Shown here one piece after another: positions 45,042 to 54,559 of a stretch of DNA of 64,000 nucleotides. The notes below the pieces were generated by a model that ran no database searches, was not told where the DNA came from, and saw nothing but the letters and a program-made list of their open reading frames with translations. A program made the translations under genes and the position numbers. The stretch covers positions 126,436 to 190,435 of IMG/VR virus record IMGVR_UViG_3300032291_002550, one strand, 5' to 3'. Numbering within the stretch: position 1 is the first letter of the stretch; each line of letters begins with the position of its first letter. Source of the DNA: a virus.

Positions 45042-46205
45042 ATGAGTGGATTAACAATAGATATTGCAATTTGGACAGGTAACTGTACATTTTCTCCGGG
45101 AGAAACACCTTTCGGATATTTTGATTATGATTATCAATTTCAAATAGACGCCCCGAAGGTAGCAGATTATTGTGCAAGAAGATTGGGATATCCTATGATG
45201 GATGTAGAACTTCAATCTGGGTCTTTTTTTGCTTGCTTTGAACAAGCTACTTCTGAGTTTGGAAATATTATTAATGAATATAATATCGTAGATAATTTCA
45301 TTAATCTTCAAGGCGGTGCTTATAATTCTAATTCTAACTTATCTCAAAAGAATATTGCTCCGAATTTAGGACGTACTCTTCAATTAGCTAAAGAATATGG
45401 AAGTGAAGCTGGTGTAGGAGGAAGAATAACATGGAGAACTGGCAGTTTGTCTATTTATCGCGGTCAACAAAATTATAATATCAATACATTATTTAGAGAT
45501 GTATACTTTCCTAATGAAGATATTGAAATTAAAAGAATATTTCATGACGGGCCGCCTGCTATCGTAAGATACTTTGACCCGTTTGTGGGAACAGGTATGG
45601 GGTCGCAACAAATGCTTCAGTCTTTTGGATGGGGTAGTTATTCTCCGGGCGTATCATTTTTAATGATGCCAATGTATTCTGATTTATTAAGATTACAAGC
45701 AATTGAGTTTAATGATATGATAAGAAGATCTTCTTATTCATTTGAATTAGTTAATAATCAATTAAGATTATTTCCTATTCCTGAACATAACTTTAATTTA
45801 TACTTTCAATTTATTGTTGAATCAGATAGAAACTCCATGGACAATATTGTTACATCAGGAGTAGTTTCTGATATGAGTAATGCTCCATACAATAAAATAC
45901 AATATGGAGATGTTAATGATGTTGGTAAACAATGGATTTTAAAATATACTTTAGCATTAGCAAAAGAGACGTTGGGTAATGTTCGTAATAAATACGATTC
46001 AATTCCAATTCCTAATTCAGAAATTCGTATGAATGGGGCTGATTTAGTAACTCAAGGTCGTGAAGAAGCAACTACATTAGTTACTGATTTACGTGGAGCA
46101 TTAGATAAAGTGTCACGTCAAGCTCAACTTGAAAAACAGCAAGCAGAAAATGAAGCTATGCAAACGACATTAAACAAGATACCATTAAAAATTTACGTGG
46201 GGTAA
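45042..46205 (+). CDS. 13: Neck protein gp13-like
   Basis: 387 residues (T4 gp13 309). The C-terminal half carries the family stretch WILKYTLALAKETLGNVRNK, IPIPNSEIRMNGADLVTQG and REEATTLVTDL, well conserved in T4-like phages. The first 200 residues include LGYPMMDVELQSGSFFACFEQAT. gp13 with gp14 closes the portal and makes the tail docking site. First gene of the neck-sheath operon. Confidence 0.8.
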   Translation: MSGLTIDIAIWTGNCTFSPGETPFGYFDYDYQFQIDAPKVADYCARRLGYPMMDVELQSGSFFACFEQATSEFGNIINEYNIVDNFINLQGGAYNSNSNLSQKNIAPNLGRTLQLAKEYGSEAGVGGRITWRTGSLSIYRGQQNYNINTLFRDVYFPNEDIEIKRIFHDGPPAIVRYFDPFVGTGMGSQQMLQSFGWGSYSPGVSFLMMPMYSDLLRLQAIEFNDMIRRSSYSFELVNNQLRLFPIPEHNFNLYFQFIVESDRNSMDNIVTSGVVSDMSNAPYNKIQYGDVNDVGKQWILKYTLALAKETLGNVRNKYDSIPIPNSEIRMNGADLVTQGREEATTLVTDLRGALDKVSRQAQLEKQQAENEAMQTTLNKIPLKIYVG

Positions 46206-46206
46206 T

Positions 46207-46569
46207 ATGAAACATAAAATTATACTTAAAGAAGAATCTTTAGATTTTTACGAATGCATGGTAATTGTAAAAGTAAAAAAGGAAAGAATTAAATTATCAG
46301 ATGCATACGATGAAATAAGAGCAATACCATATATTGTTACGGCGCAACCAAAGCATTCTGATTTTATTGAGAAGAGAAGTAATGAGTTATATGATTATGC
46401 TCAATTAAAAATGAAGTTTTTATCATATAAAGAAACACCTATAGATTCTTTAAATGATATTAAAAATACAGCTTTAAAAGGGTTAGGAGATACTGGTAAG
46501 TATAAAGTATATGGCTTAACAGGGTTTATTGTAAGAGAAGACACAATACAATTAATAGAAAGAAAATAA
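46207..46569 (+). CDS. Hypothetical protein, 120 residues (neck cluster)
   Basis: Small alpha/beta protein, not recognised. A segment FYECMVIVKVKKERIKLSDAYDEI followed by YIVTAQPKHSDF could be a ferredoxin-like beta-alpha-beta unit, similar to proteins that measure or bind partners. It lies between neck genes, one base after gp13, so a head-completion or assembly role is plausible by position. Confidence 0.55.
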   Translation: MKHKIILKEESLDFYECMVIVKVKKERIKLSDAYDEIRAIPYIVTAQPKHSDFIEKRSNELYDYAQLKMKFLSYKETPIDSLNDIKNTALKGLGDTGKYKVYGLTGFIVREDTIQLIERK

Positions 46570-46570
46570 A

Positions 46571-47095
46571 ATGTCATTATTTGGTTCAGCTCGTGATTAT
46601 TCTTTAATAACAAAATTTAACAGAGAGCTTGTTTATAAACTAGTAGATACTGAAGTCGGATATTATAAATTCGTCTTAGATCAATCACGTGTTAATTTAT
46701 ATGGGGAAGGAATTTCTAAAGTATATTATCAACCAGTAAGAACACCTATTTATATTAGCAGAGGCCCTAATGATGCTGTTCAAACAGATGCGGGTATCGA
46801 TGCAACGGTAGCAATTGAATTTTATATTTTAAGAGATACAATGCTAACATTAAATATCGTACCAGAAATTGGAGATATTATTAATTGGGATGACAAATAT
46901 TACGAAATTGATAATACTACAGAAAACCAATACTTTGCTGGTAAAAATCCTGATACATGGGTAAAAGGTAATGATTTTGGTGGAAGTTTATCTTTTATGT
47001 GTAATGGGCATCAAGTAAGAGAATCTCAACTTCAATTATTAGATTTAAACTATGGTATTAATAATCAAGATTATGATTTACCTTTAAATATTTAA
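46571..47095 (+). CDS. Neck/head-completion protein, positional gp14
   Basis: 174 residues. LITKFNRELVYKLVDTEVGY and VNLYGEGISKVYY open the protein, and IVPEIGDIINWDDKYYEID in the second half resembles the beta-barrel core of head-tail connector proteins. T4 places gp14 between gp13 and gp15, exactly this position. Direct similarity to gp14 is not visible, so the name is positional. Confidence 0.5.
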   Translation: MSLFGSARDYSLITKFNRELVYKLVDTEVGYYKFVLDQSRVNLYGEGISKVYYQPVRTPIYISRGPNDAVQTDAGIDATVAIEFYILRDTMLTLNIVPEIGDIINWDDKYYEIDNTTENQYFAGKNPDTWVKGNDFGGSLSFMCNGHQVRESQLQLLDLNYGINNQDYDLPLNI

Positions 47096-47099
47096 CTAA

Positions 47100-47924
47100 A
47101 TGTCTAAGCAAATTATAAAAAAACAAAATCAATATAGAGATAATATTAATCCAGATATACGCGTAAACCAAGTATCTAATAACGAAAATTTACGTGCAGT
47201 TAAAATTGGATTATATGATGTTGATGCTGCAATTAAATGGCATTTAGAAAATGTTATTCAAGTTCAAATAAATACTAATCAAGGAACAAAAAAAGTACCT
47301 GTATTATTTGCTACACCAGAGAAATGGAGTGGCGTGCAAACTCAAGGATATTTAAGAGATAATAATGATAAAATCATGGCACCTGTAATTGTTCTTAACA
47401 GAACTGGATTTGAACAGCGCCAAGATTATATGAAGAATGAAGTGTTAAAGAACGAAGGAAATCAATGGATATTTGAAAGAAAATATTCGTCAAAGAATAA
47501 GTATACTCCCTTTGATATCTTAACAAACACTAAACCTATTAAAGAATATTATGCAATGGATATTCCAAGATATATCCATATAACATATGATATAATTTGT
47601 TGGACAGAGTTCTTAGAACAAATGAATGAATTAGTAGAACAAATTATGTTCTTTAATGGCACTGCATTTGGAGATACTCAAAAATTTCCAACAATGATAT
47701 CAGCACCATCATTTGAATTAAGTAATGATATTGGAAGTGATAGATTTGTAAAAGCAAAGTTTCAATTTACTACTAAAGCTTATTTAATTAATGAAGACGA
47801 AAGAAATAGGCCCACAATTCAAAAATTAATACCTGCTAATAAAGTTGTAGTTAATTTTCATGAAATTACTTCTCCTTTACAACCAGTAAAGCTTCAAAAT
47901 ACTAGCGGGTCTTCTAGTTACTAG
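47100..47924 (+). CDS. 15: Proximal tail sheath terminator, gp15-like
   Basis: 274 residues, T4 gp15 is 272. KKVPVLFATPEKWS near residue 65, PVIVLNRTGFEQRQDYM, and RYIHITYDIICWTEFLEQMN...VEQIMFF fit the order of gp15: mixed beta core with a long helix carrying 'Q-M-N-x-L-x-E-Q-I'. gp15 caps the tail end next to the neck and stabilises the sheath. It is followed by promoter-like DNA and fibre genes. Confidence 0.75.
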   Translation: MSKQIIKKQNQYRDNINPDIRVNQVSNNENLRAVKIGLYDVDAAIKWHLENVIQVQINTNQGTKKVPVLFATPEKWSGVQTQGYLRDNNDKIMAPVIVLNRTGFEQRQDYMKNEVLKNEGNQWIFERKYSSKNKYTPFDILTNTKPIKEYYAMDIPRYIHITYDIICWTEFLEQMNELVEQIMFFNGTAFGDTQKFPTMISAPSFELSNDIGSDRFVKAKFQFTTKAYLINEDERNRPTIQKLIPANKVVVNFHEITSPLQPVKLQNTSGSSSY

Positions 47925-47973
47925 TTAAGATTATATTCTTTATAAATAAGTAGGTCTGTTTTATTAAATAAAC

Positions 47974-47988
47974 ATAATTATAATAAAG
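47974..47988 (+). promoter_or_regulatory. Putative late promoter
   Basis: ATAATTATAATAAAG, 11 bases before ATG 48000; identical to the motif before the portal gene. Confidence 0.6.
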
Positions 47989-47999
47989 AAATTATAACT

Positions 48000-48398
48000 A
48001 TGGCTGCAGGAAAATATAACTTTACAATAGAACAAGGCGCTACAATAGATTTTGAAATTCAATATAAAGACTCTAATAATGTCCCTGTAGATTTAACGGG
48101 ATATTCTGGCAGAATGATGATAAGATCTAACTTTGCTGATAATTCACCCTCTACATATTTAACTTTATCAAGTTCAAGAAATTCTGACGGTACGGGATTA
48201 AATTTTAGCGGAAGCAGAAGTGCTAAACCACCTACAAGCGGTTCTATTGGTATTTATATTGCTGCATGTACATCATCCGGGCTTACATTTACAACTGCAA
48301 GATATGATTTAGAAATTTATTCCGGCAGCGCTCCTTGTCCATATACAGTAAGATTATTAGAAGGACAAGTTAACTTAAGTAAACAAGTAACAGTATAA
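48000..48398 (+). CDS. Small beta-sandwich virion protein
   Basis: 132 residues. YNFTIEQGATIDFEIQYKDS and VPVDLTGYSGRMMIRSNF form an Ig-like/baseplate-upper-protein-like N-terminal pattern often found beside phage fibres. Beta-rich to the end (LEGQVNLSKQVTV). One-base overlap with the following fibre gene suggests that it attaches or decorates that fibre. Confidence 0.6.
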   Translation: MAAGKYNFTIEQGATIDFEIQYKDSNNVPVDLTGYSGRMMIRSNFADNSPSTYLTLSSSRNSDGTGLNFSGSRSAKPPTSGSIGIYIAACTSSGLTFTTARYDLEIYSGSAPCPYTVRLLEGQVNLSKQVTV

Positions 48399-49975
48399 TG
48401 TCTACAGTTAATATTAATACATCAAATAATACAATATCAATTCAAGATACAAATCAAACGATATCTGTAACAGACAATAATAAAAATACAACTGTATACA
48501 TTCCTCAAACAAATACTAATATAGTAGAAGTTAATTCTTTAGGCCCGCAAGGTGCTCAGGGAGAACAAGGCATACCTGGCATTATCCCAAACACAGGTAG
48601 TTTTGCGACGACGGGAAGTAATATATTTCGAGGAAATCAAATAGTAACGGGTAGTTTATTTACAACAGGATCTAATACTTTAATAGGTTCTACTACATTA
48701 TCTGGTACATTAAATATATCTGGTTCTACAACACAAAGAGGAAATAATACATTAATTGGTACTACTACATTAACAGGCAGTATATTTATCAACGGAGATA
48801 TTATACCAGAAGTATCTAAGTCATTTGATTTAGGGTCTATAACAAATCCATGGAGATCAATATATCTTCAATCAGGTTCTATTAGTATACAATCAGATAT
48901 TCCTGGAGGTATATCAGCAATAATATCAAACGCAAACGGAAATGTTACAATTGCTGGCGCAGGGCTTCAATTAAAAAGCGGTTCATTTGTTCCGTTTGAA
49001 GTATCTCCCACGGCAAAAACAATAATAAGAGTACCTAACATACCTGCTAATGATGTTGGTGGATTAAGTATAATAGGTAGTTCAGATGGGTCATATCAAA
49101 GTGTTACAAATGCTGGCGGTCTATTACACCTTACTAGTAATGATGGCGTGAGCTCTAGAATTACTAGTGATGCATATGGTACAAATGCTAACGCAGCATA
49201 TGTTGGTAGAAAAGCAAGAGGAACAGCATTAAGTCCCTTACCAGTACAATCCGGAGATATATTAACAAGAATAAGTTCAATAGGATGGACCGGGCCTGAA
49301 TATGGATTTACGATGTCGTCTAGTCTTATAACTGCACCGACATCTATTGACGTAATAGCACTTGAAAATTATACAACCTCGAGCTTTGGTAGTAGATTTA
49401 GTTTCTATAATGTTCCTTTAGGAAGTACAATAAGAACTTTAGCAGCAACAATAGATACAACGGGTATAACAATACCAACTAGTAGTTTATTATTTGGTAC
49501 TGCTAGTTGGGCTGAGAATGCTTTGACAGCATCCTACGTTACTACACTTAATCAAAATGTAATAATAACAGGTTCTCTTTCAATAAGCGGATCAACTACA
49601 TATAGAGGTTCAGTAATATATGCTCAATCCTCATCAATACAATATCTTCCACGCGTAATACCAGATTCTTCACCAACCTCATCAATAACGCTCGATTTTA
49701 GTAGAGATACATTAGTACACGTTCATTGTACTGGTTTCTCAACCTTTACTGTTAATGTTACTAATTTTACAACGGGAAGTGTAGTAGAATTATATCTAAC
49801 AAACAATGCCGGAAGTACACAGGTTAATATGCCTGGTAGTATTAGCAGTAATAATTTAATAGGTAAAAATGGAGCCGGAAGTTTCTGGTCTATGTCAAGA
49901 CCATCAGGATATTTTAAATTTACATGTATAGATGGTACAGCAGCAAACACATTTGTAATAGGATCAGTAAACTAA
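48398..49975 (+). CDS. Tail fibre protein with short collagen-like segment
   Basis: 525 residues. An N-terminal polar beta region leads to a collagen-like G-x-y stretch at about residues 50-63 (GPQGAQGEQGIPG), then fibre repeats rich in TGS (TTGSNTLIGSTTLSGTLNI), and a beta-rich C-terminal head. Collagen triplets and such repeats form trimeric shafts. The end (YFKFTCIDGTAANTFVIGSV) looks like a small beta-barrel tip found in phage fibres. No S74 chaperone here. Confidence 0.7.
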   Translation: MSTVNINTSNNTISIQDTNQTISVTDNNKNTTVYIPQTNTNIVEVNSLGPQGAQGEQGIPGIIPNTGSFATTGSNIFRGNQIVTGSLFTTGSNTLIGSTTLSGTLNISGSTTQRGNNTLIGTTTLTGSIFINGDIIPEVSKSFDLGSITNPWRSIYLQSGSISIQSDIPGGISAIISNANGNVTIAGAGLQLKSGSFVPFEVSPTAKTIIRVPNIPANDVGGLSIIGSSDGSYQSVTNAGGLLHLTSNDGVSSRITSDAYGTNANAAYVGRKARGTALSPLPVQSGDILTRISSIGWTGPEYGFTMSSSLITAPTSIDVIALENYTTSSFGSRFSFYNVPLGSTIRTLAATIDTTGITIPTSSLLFGTASWAENALTASYVTTLNQNVIITGSLSISGSTTYRGSVIYAQSSSIQYLPRVIPDSSPTSSITLDFSRDTLVHVHCTGFSTFTVNVTNFTTGSVVELYLTNNAGSTQVNMPGSISSNNLIGKNGAGSFWSMSRPSGYFKFTCIDGTAANTFVIGSVN

Positions 49976-49995
49976 AATAACACAGATAGCATAAG

Positions 49996-50148
49996 ATGAA
50001 AATATTTCAACCTATAGTAACAGGATCATTTACAGTATCAGGGTCTGTATTTTTACCAAGTCTAGTAACTTCTTCTACAGCAGTATCTAATGTTGTAATG
50101 TTTGGTACAAGTGTACAGTTATTTGTAACAGCAACTCAAGTAGGATAA
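49996..50148 (+). CDS. Small fibre-like protein, 50 residues
   Basis: MKIFQPIVTGSFTVSGSVFLPSL... reads like one repeat of the preceding fibre shaft (TGSF, SGSV) and ends TATQVG. Found in the 245-base gap between fibre and next gene. It could be a small virion protein or a leftover of a duplicated fibre. Confidence 0.4.
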   Translation: MKIFQPIVTGSFTVSGSVFLPSLVTSSTAVSNVVMFGTSVQLFVTATQVG

Positions 50149-50220
50149 AAAATATTAAGTAGTATAATATTATTAGGACTTATAACTTTAATTTATTATA
50201 TTACAAGAAGTTATAACGTT

Positions 50221-50619
50221 ATGGAAACATTAAAAATTCAACTCGCAACCATCTTTATATTAGAAGATGAATTATCAAAGCTACTTAATGAAAAGATTTC
50301 ATTATCAACAAAATATTGGTTATTAGATCTAAATAAACAAGTATTAGAAATCAAAACTACAATTGATTCTTTACGTGATACTCTTATTAAAACGTATGGT
50401 GTTACTAATAATGATGGTAATACTATTCTACCATATTATTTAGATACTGAAAACCAAATCATTAATCCTAAGTTTGATCAATTTCAGCAAGAATATCAAG
50501 CACTTCTTAGAGAAGAAAAAGAACTTCAATATAAGCCTATTCCATTTTCAGTATTAGAAAAAATAGAAACGGAAGAATCTTATACATTTATACTTCAACA
50601 TTTAATAGAAAAACAATAA
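50221..50619 (+). CDS. Hypothetical protein, 132 residues (sheath cluster)
   Basis: Helical, with coiled-coil regions (ILEDELSKLLNEKISLSTKY; FQQEYQALLREEKELQ). The middle YGVTNNDGNTILPYYLD parallels YGLGTVNLESGEFI in the next protein, so the two may be related or partners. Located just before the sheath gene; a chaperone-like assembly role is possible, not shown. The spacer upstream has a motif variant. Confidence 0.55.
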   Translation: METLKIQLATIFILEDELSKLLNEKISLSTKYWLLDLNKQVLEIKTTIDSLRDTLIKTYGVTNNDGNTILPYYLDTENQIINPKFDQFQQEYQALLREEKELQYKPIPFSVLEKIETEESYTFILQHLIEKQ

Positions 50620-50620
50620 A

Positions 50621-50896
50621 ATGACAATAACAAAAAAATTATCTAACGAAGAGTTAGAAGAATTAAAAAGTATTCAAAGTAAATACTTAGAATTAACAGC
50701 TCAACTAGGTCAAATACATTTAGAGAAAATTTCTTTAACATTAGCATTATCTGGTTTAGAAGAAGAGCTTTCTAAATTGCAAGCCGTATTTTTAGAACTA
50801 AAAGAGCAAGAATCTAAAATTCAAGAAGCATTTACTAAAAAATATGGTTTAGGCACTGTAAATTTAGAATCAGGTGAATTTATTTCGGAGGTTTGA
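50621..50896 (+). CDS. Hypothetical coiled-coil protein, 91 residues
   Basis: Almost entirely a coiled-coil hairpin (SNEELEELKSIQSKYLELTA and LEEELSKLQAVFLELKEQE), ending with a short beta-type tail YGLGTVNLESG. The layout resembles prefoldin-type subunits. One base after the previous gene. Function unknown. Confidence 0.55.
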   Translation: MTITKKLSNEELEELKSIQSKYLELTAQLGQIHLEKISLTLALSGLEEELSKLQAVFLELKEQESKIQEAFTKKYGLGTVNLESGEFISEV

Positions 50897-50908
50897 TCTT
50901 AAGATACT

Positions 50909-50921
50909 ATAATTATATTTG
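50909..50921 (+). promoter_or_regulatory. Putative late promoter of the sheath gene, variant
   Basis: ATAATTATATTTG, 52 bases before ATG 50974; shares the first ten bases of the motif. Confidence 0.35.
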
Positions 50922-50973
50922 TAGAAAGATTCTCTCTACACAAACCAACAAAATTTATAAACTTTAACAAATA

Positions 50974-53916
50974 ATGGCAACAGAAAGAATTATTAGCCCA
51001 GGCGTATTTACCAACGAGAACGACCTTTCGTTTCTTCCCGCTGGTATAGCTCAGATAGGAGCAGCCTTCGTAGGACCTACGTTAAAAGGGCCGGCTTTAG
51101 TACCGATGCAGGTAACAAGCTATCAAGACTATCAAGTAATGTTTGGAAATGAAGACTCAGCCCAAACTTACATTCCATACGCAATTAAAAATTATCTTAA
51201 AAATGCTAGCTCTGCTTTAGTAGTTCGTATTTTAGGAGATGGCGGATGGTCATTTACAACAACATCAAATAAATTAGCTGCTGTAGCTGTAGCATCTACC
51301 GGGTCTACAATTACATATCAAATTGTTTCGGGATTACATCCTGCAAGAAATAATAACAGTACTAATTTTGACTTAAGAGCATCGACATCTATTAGCGGTA
51401 CAATTGCTAATAGCTTTACGTTAATAGCGTCAGGTAGTAACTTAACAGCTAAATCTTATAACGTATCTATCAATCGTCAAAACACTGACTTTATTAGTAA
51501 AGTAATTGGAAGCACCCCAGATTCAACTAAAATAAGCAATACAAATTATAATAACGGAATTTATTCATATGTAACATTTGAAGATTTCAGTACTAATATA
51601 GCAAATGAATATGGCGTTACAGTTGCCGGAGGTTCTATTACATTATTAGGTAATGCTACTAATAACTATACTACACAATTTGCAATGACAAGTTCTACTC
51701 CAGGTATTGGAGCTGGTAATAGTTTCTTAACAGCATCAAGCGGGTGGTCATCTACTAGTACTATTTTGCAAGATTATGTTTTACAAAATGAAATAAATAT
51801 AGCTACATTAACTACAGCATCTTTAAAGGCAGCAATGCCAATAGAATCATTTAATTTTATAACAGGTTCACCGCAATATTTAAATATCGGATTAGAAACA
51901 ACATCAAACCCTTATATATTAGATGATACACAATATGCATACTTCCCGACATTAACTACATATAATTCAGGATCAGGTACATTTACTATGTATTTAAATA
52001 TTGATATAGTATTTTTTATGGCTCCTAATACAACATATACCTTATCTCAAGGTCCTGGTGGAATACCATATTTATATACAGTAACACCTACAAAGGTTGT
52101 TTACCCTATAGTTTCTGGAAGTAATACTCCTGCATCATATATACCTAGCGTAACAGTATTAACATCATCATATAACGTAACGTTCCCTGATTATAACAAT
52201 GCTTCGACACCTTGGATTACCTCAGGTCTTAATACCGGTGTTAATGGAGTTAAAACAACTCAAAACTTATTTAAAGTTCATCATTTAAGTGACGGTAATG
52301 ATACTAATACAGATGTTAAGATTAGCATTACTAATTTAAGAGAATATTCATCTGGAAGTTATTCAACATTTGATATATTAGTTAGAAGCTATAGTGATAC
52401 TGATAACAGACCTAGTATTTTAGAACAATATAGAGGTGTTAATTTAAACCCAGATAGTCCTCAATATATTGCTCGTGTAATTGGAGATAAATATAAAGAA
52501 TTTGATACTATAACAAATAAAGTTATTGATTATGGTAATTACAATAATGTTTCTAAATACGTAAGAGTTGAAATGGACCCTACAGTAGATTCAAAAGCTG
52601 TAAGCGAAACTTTATCTCCTAGAGGATTTAGAAAATTAAAACAAACGTTTATTGGATTTACAAATGCTAATATGCCACCTGCATCTTATGTAGTATCTCA
52701 AAATGATTCTGATCAATCATATGTATCTAATAGATTTTTAGGATGGGATTTCGGAGCAGCAGATAATGCTAATTACTTAAAAGCAATTCCTACTTCATCA
52801 TCAATTGAAGTATCAGCAATTAATCCTGATTTTGTTGTTGATAAATTTATAATGCCTCTTAATACAGGATTAACATATACAGGCGATTTAAGTGCAAGAG
52901 TTGATATAACTGGTGTTACTGGCCCAACTGCTAATAACGTTCAGTTTACAGTTCCAATGCAAGGAGGTTCAGATGGTATGAGTCCTGCTAAAATTAAATT
53001 ATCTGGTGCTGATATTACTGCTGCAAATTCATTTGGATATGATTTATCAACCGCAACAAGTAACGGAAGTGTTAAATATACAGATGCATTTGATATGCTT
53101 TCAAATCAAGATGAGTATGATATTAATATGTTATTAGCACCTGGTGTTATTAGAAGATTACATCCATATGTAGCAAATTATATGATATCAACAGCAGAAG
53201 GTCGTCAAGATACATTCGTAATTGTAGATAATACAGCTAAAGACGATAATATTGCAACAGCAGCAAACCAAACAACTAATATGGATAGTAATTATGCTGC
53301 AACATATTATCCTTGGATGCAAGTATTAGATACATCTGTTAACAAACCTATTTGGGTTCCGCCTAGTGTATTAATGCCTGGAGTATTAGCTTATAATGAT
53401 TCAGTTGCTGCAGAATGGTATGCCCCTGCAGGTCTTAACAGAGGTGGTATTACAGATGCTATCAATGTAATGACTAAATTAAATCATTCAGAGCGTGATA
53501 CATTATATGAGAATCAAGTTAATCCAATTGCTTCATTCCCAGGACAAGGTATTTGTGCATGGGGTCAAAAAACCTTACAACAAAAACCTAGTGCATTAGA
53601 TAGAATTAACGTAAGAAGACTATTAATAACTGTTAAGAAATATATTGCATCTACTTCTAGATACTTAGTATTTGAACAAAATACCGCAGCAACAAGAAAT
53701 AGATTCTTAAGCATCGTTAATCCTTACTTAGAATCAATCCAACAAAGACAAGGATTATATGCATTTAAAGTTGTAATGGATGAAACTAATAATACTCCTG
53801 CAGTAATTGACAGAAATTTATTAGTTGGTGATATTTACTTACAACCATCAAAAACCGCGGAGTTTATAGTGATTAATTTCAATCTAACCCCAACCGGTGC
53901 TGAATTTCCTGCATAA
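50974..53916 (+). CDS. 18: Tail sheath protein (gp18)
   Basis: 980 residues, much longer than T4 gp18 (659). N-terminal ISPGVFTNENDLSF and AFVGPTLKGPA, then YIPYAIKNYLKNASSALVVR are sheath-typical. The C-terminal conserved core includes RRLHPYV, GVLAYNDSVAAEWYAPAGLN, INVRRLLITVKKYI and VGDIYLQPSKTAEFIVINF. Residues about 100-480 are Ser/Thr/Asn-rich and probably surface domains enlarging the sheath. It contracts to drive the tube through the envelope. A terminator follows. Confidence 0.95.
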   Translation: MATERIISPGVFTNENDLSFLPAGIAQIGAAFVGPTLKGPALVPMQVTSYQDYQVMFGNEDSAQTYIPYAIKNYLKNASSALVVRILGDGGWSFTTTSNKLAAVAVASTGSTITYQIVSGLHPARNNNSTNFDLRASTSISGTIANSFTLIASGSNLTAKSYNVSINRQNTDFISKVIGSTPDSTKISNTNYNNGIYSYVTFEDFSTNIANEYGVTVAGGSITLLGNATNNYTTQFAMTSSTPGIGAGNSFLTASSGWSSTSTILQDYVLQNEINIATLTTASLKAAMPIESFNFITGSPQYLNIGLETTSNPYILDDTQYAYFPTLTTYNSGSGTFTMYLNIDIVFFMAPNTTYTLSQGPGGIPYLYTVTPTKVVYPIVSGSNTPASYIPSVTVLTSSYNVTFPDYNNASTPWITSGLNTGVNGVKTTQNLFKVHHLSDGNDTNTDVKISITNLREYSSGSYSTFDILVRSYSDTDNRPSILEQYRGVNLNPDSPQYIARVIGDKYKEFDTITNKVIDYGNYNNVSKYVRVEMDPTVDSKAVSETLSPRGFRKLKQTFIGFTNANMPPASYVVSQNDSDQSYVSNRFLGWDFGAADNANYLKAIPTSSSIEVSAINPDFVVDKFIMPLNTGLTYTGDLSARVDITGVTGPTANNVQFTVPMQGGSDGMSPAKIKLSGADITAANSFGYDLSTATSNGSVKYTDAFDMLSNQDEYDINMLLAPGVIRRLHPYVANYMISTAEGRQDTFVIVDNTAKDDNIATAANQTTNMDSNYAATYYPWMQVLDTSVNKPIWVPPSVLMPGVLAYNDSVAAEWYAPAGLNRGGITDAINVMTKLNHSERDTLYENQVNPIASFPGQGICAWGQKTLQQKPSALDRINVRRLLITVKKYIASTSRYLVFEQNTAATRNRFLSIVNPYLESIQQRQGLYAFKVVMDETNNTPAVIDRNLLVGDIYLQPSKTAEFIVINFNLTPTGAEFPA

Positions 53917-53946
53917 TTTATAACATAAATTCTAACTTAAAAATAG

Positions 53947-53982
53947 CAGCTCTATATCTAAAAAATATAGGGCTGTTTTTTT
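53947..53982 (+). terminator. Rho-independent terminator after gp18
   Basis: CAGCTCTATAT (53947-53957), loop of 7, ATATAGGGCTG (53965-53975) with one wobble pair, then seven T. Confidence 0.9.
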
Positions 53983-53990
53983 GTCCCTAT

Positions 53991-54005
53991 GATATTTATT
54001 ATAAA
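53991..54005 (+). promoter_or_regulatory. Putative late promoter, variant
   Basis: GATATTTATTATAAA, five bases before ATG 54011, right after the gp18 terminator. Confidence 0.45.
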
Positions 54006-54010
54006 ATTCA

Positions 54011-54166
54011 ATGGCAAAGAAACCAGATAAAAAATCTTCATCTAGTGTTAAAGCATTTTATAAGAAGGCCAAGAAAAAGCGTACGGGTATTAGCTCTAAA
54101 AAAAGAACGAGCAATAATAAAAAATCAAAACACTACAAAAAAACATATAGAGGGCAAGGAAGATGA
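54011..54166 (+). CDS. Small very basic protein, 51 residues
   Basis: MAKKPDKKSSSSVKAFYKKA... with 19 lysines, ending KHYKKTYRGQGR. Similar lysine-rich proteins with a YRGQGR-type ending occur in other T4-like marine phages. Probably binds DNA or is packaged with it. Stop overlaps the next ATG (ATGA). Confidence 0.6.
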   Translation: MAKKPDKKSSSSVKAFYKKAKKKRTGISSKKRTSNNKKSKHYKKTYRGQGR

Positions 54167-54534
54167 AAAAACTATTACTTGAATCATTAATAAGAGAATG
54201 CTTAGAAGAAATGGAATCAGAACAAACAATGTGTAATTCATGTGCCATTAAATTTCTTCAAGAGCTTAAAGCTAATCCAATAATAGGAGAAGCTGAATAT
54301 CGTGGAAGAAAGGTATCATTAGGAAAGCCTTTCTTAACACCAGGTGGGCCTAAAAAACGCAGTGTATATGTTAAGAATGCTAAAGGAAATGTTGTTAAAG
54401 TAAACTTTGGCGACCCAAATATGAGAATCAAGAAAAACATTCCTGCTAGAAGAAAGTCATTTAGAGCACGTCATAAATGTGATACTCCCGGTCCAAGATG
54501 GAAGGCACGCTACTGGAGCTGCCGCGCCTGGTAA
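54163..54534 (+). CDS. Conserved basic protein (DUF5872-like) with processing-type N-terminus
   Basis: 123 residues. N-terminal helix MKKLLLESLIRECLEEME holds LxE sites at residues 5-7 and 10-12. The rest is a conserved basic domain: VSLGKPFLTPGGPKKRSVYV, VNFGDPNMRIKKN, KSFRARHKCDTPGPRWKARY. Such domains appear in phage head-related or internal proteins. It may be targeted to the prohead with the N-terminal peptide removed. Confidence 0.65.
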   Translation: MKKLLLESLIRECLEEMESEQTMCNSCAIKFLQELKANPIIGEAEYRGRKVSLGKPFLTPGGPKKRSVYVKNAKGNVVKVNFGDPNMRIKKNIPARRKSFRARHKCDTPGPRWKARYWSCRAW

Positions 54535-54559
54535 TAAAAATAAACATAAAATAATTAAT

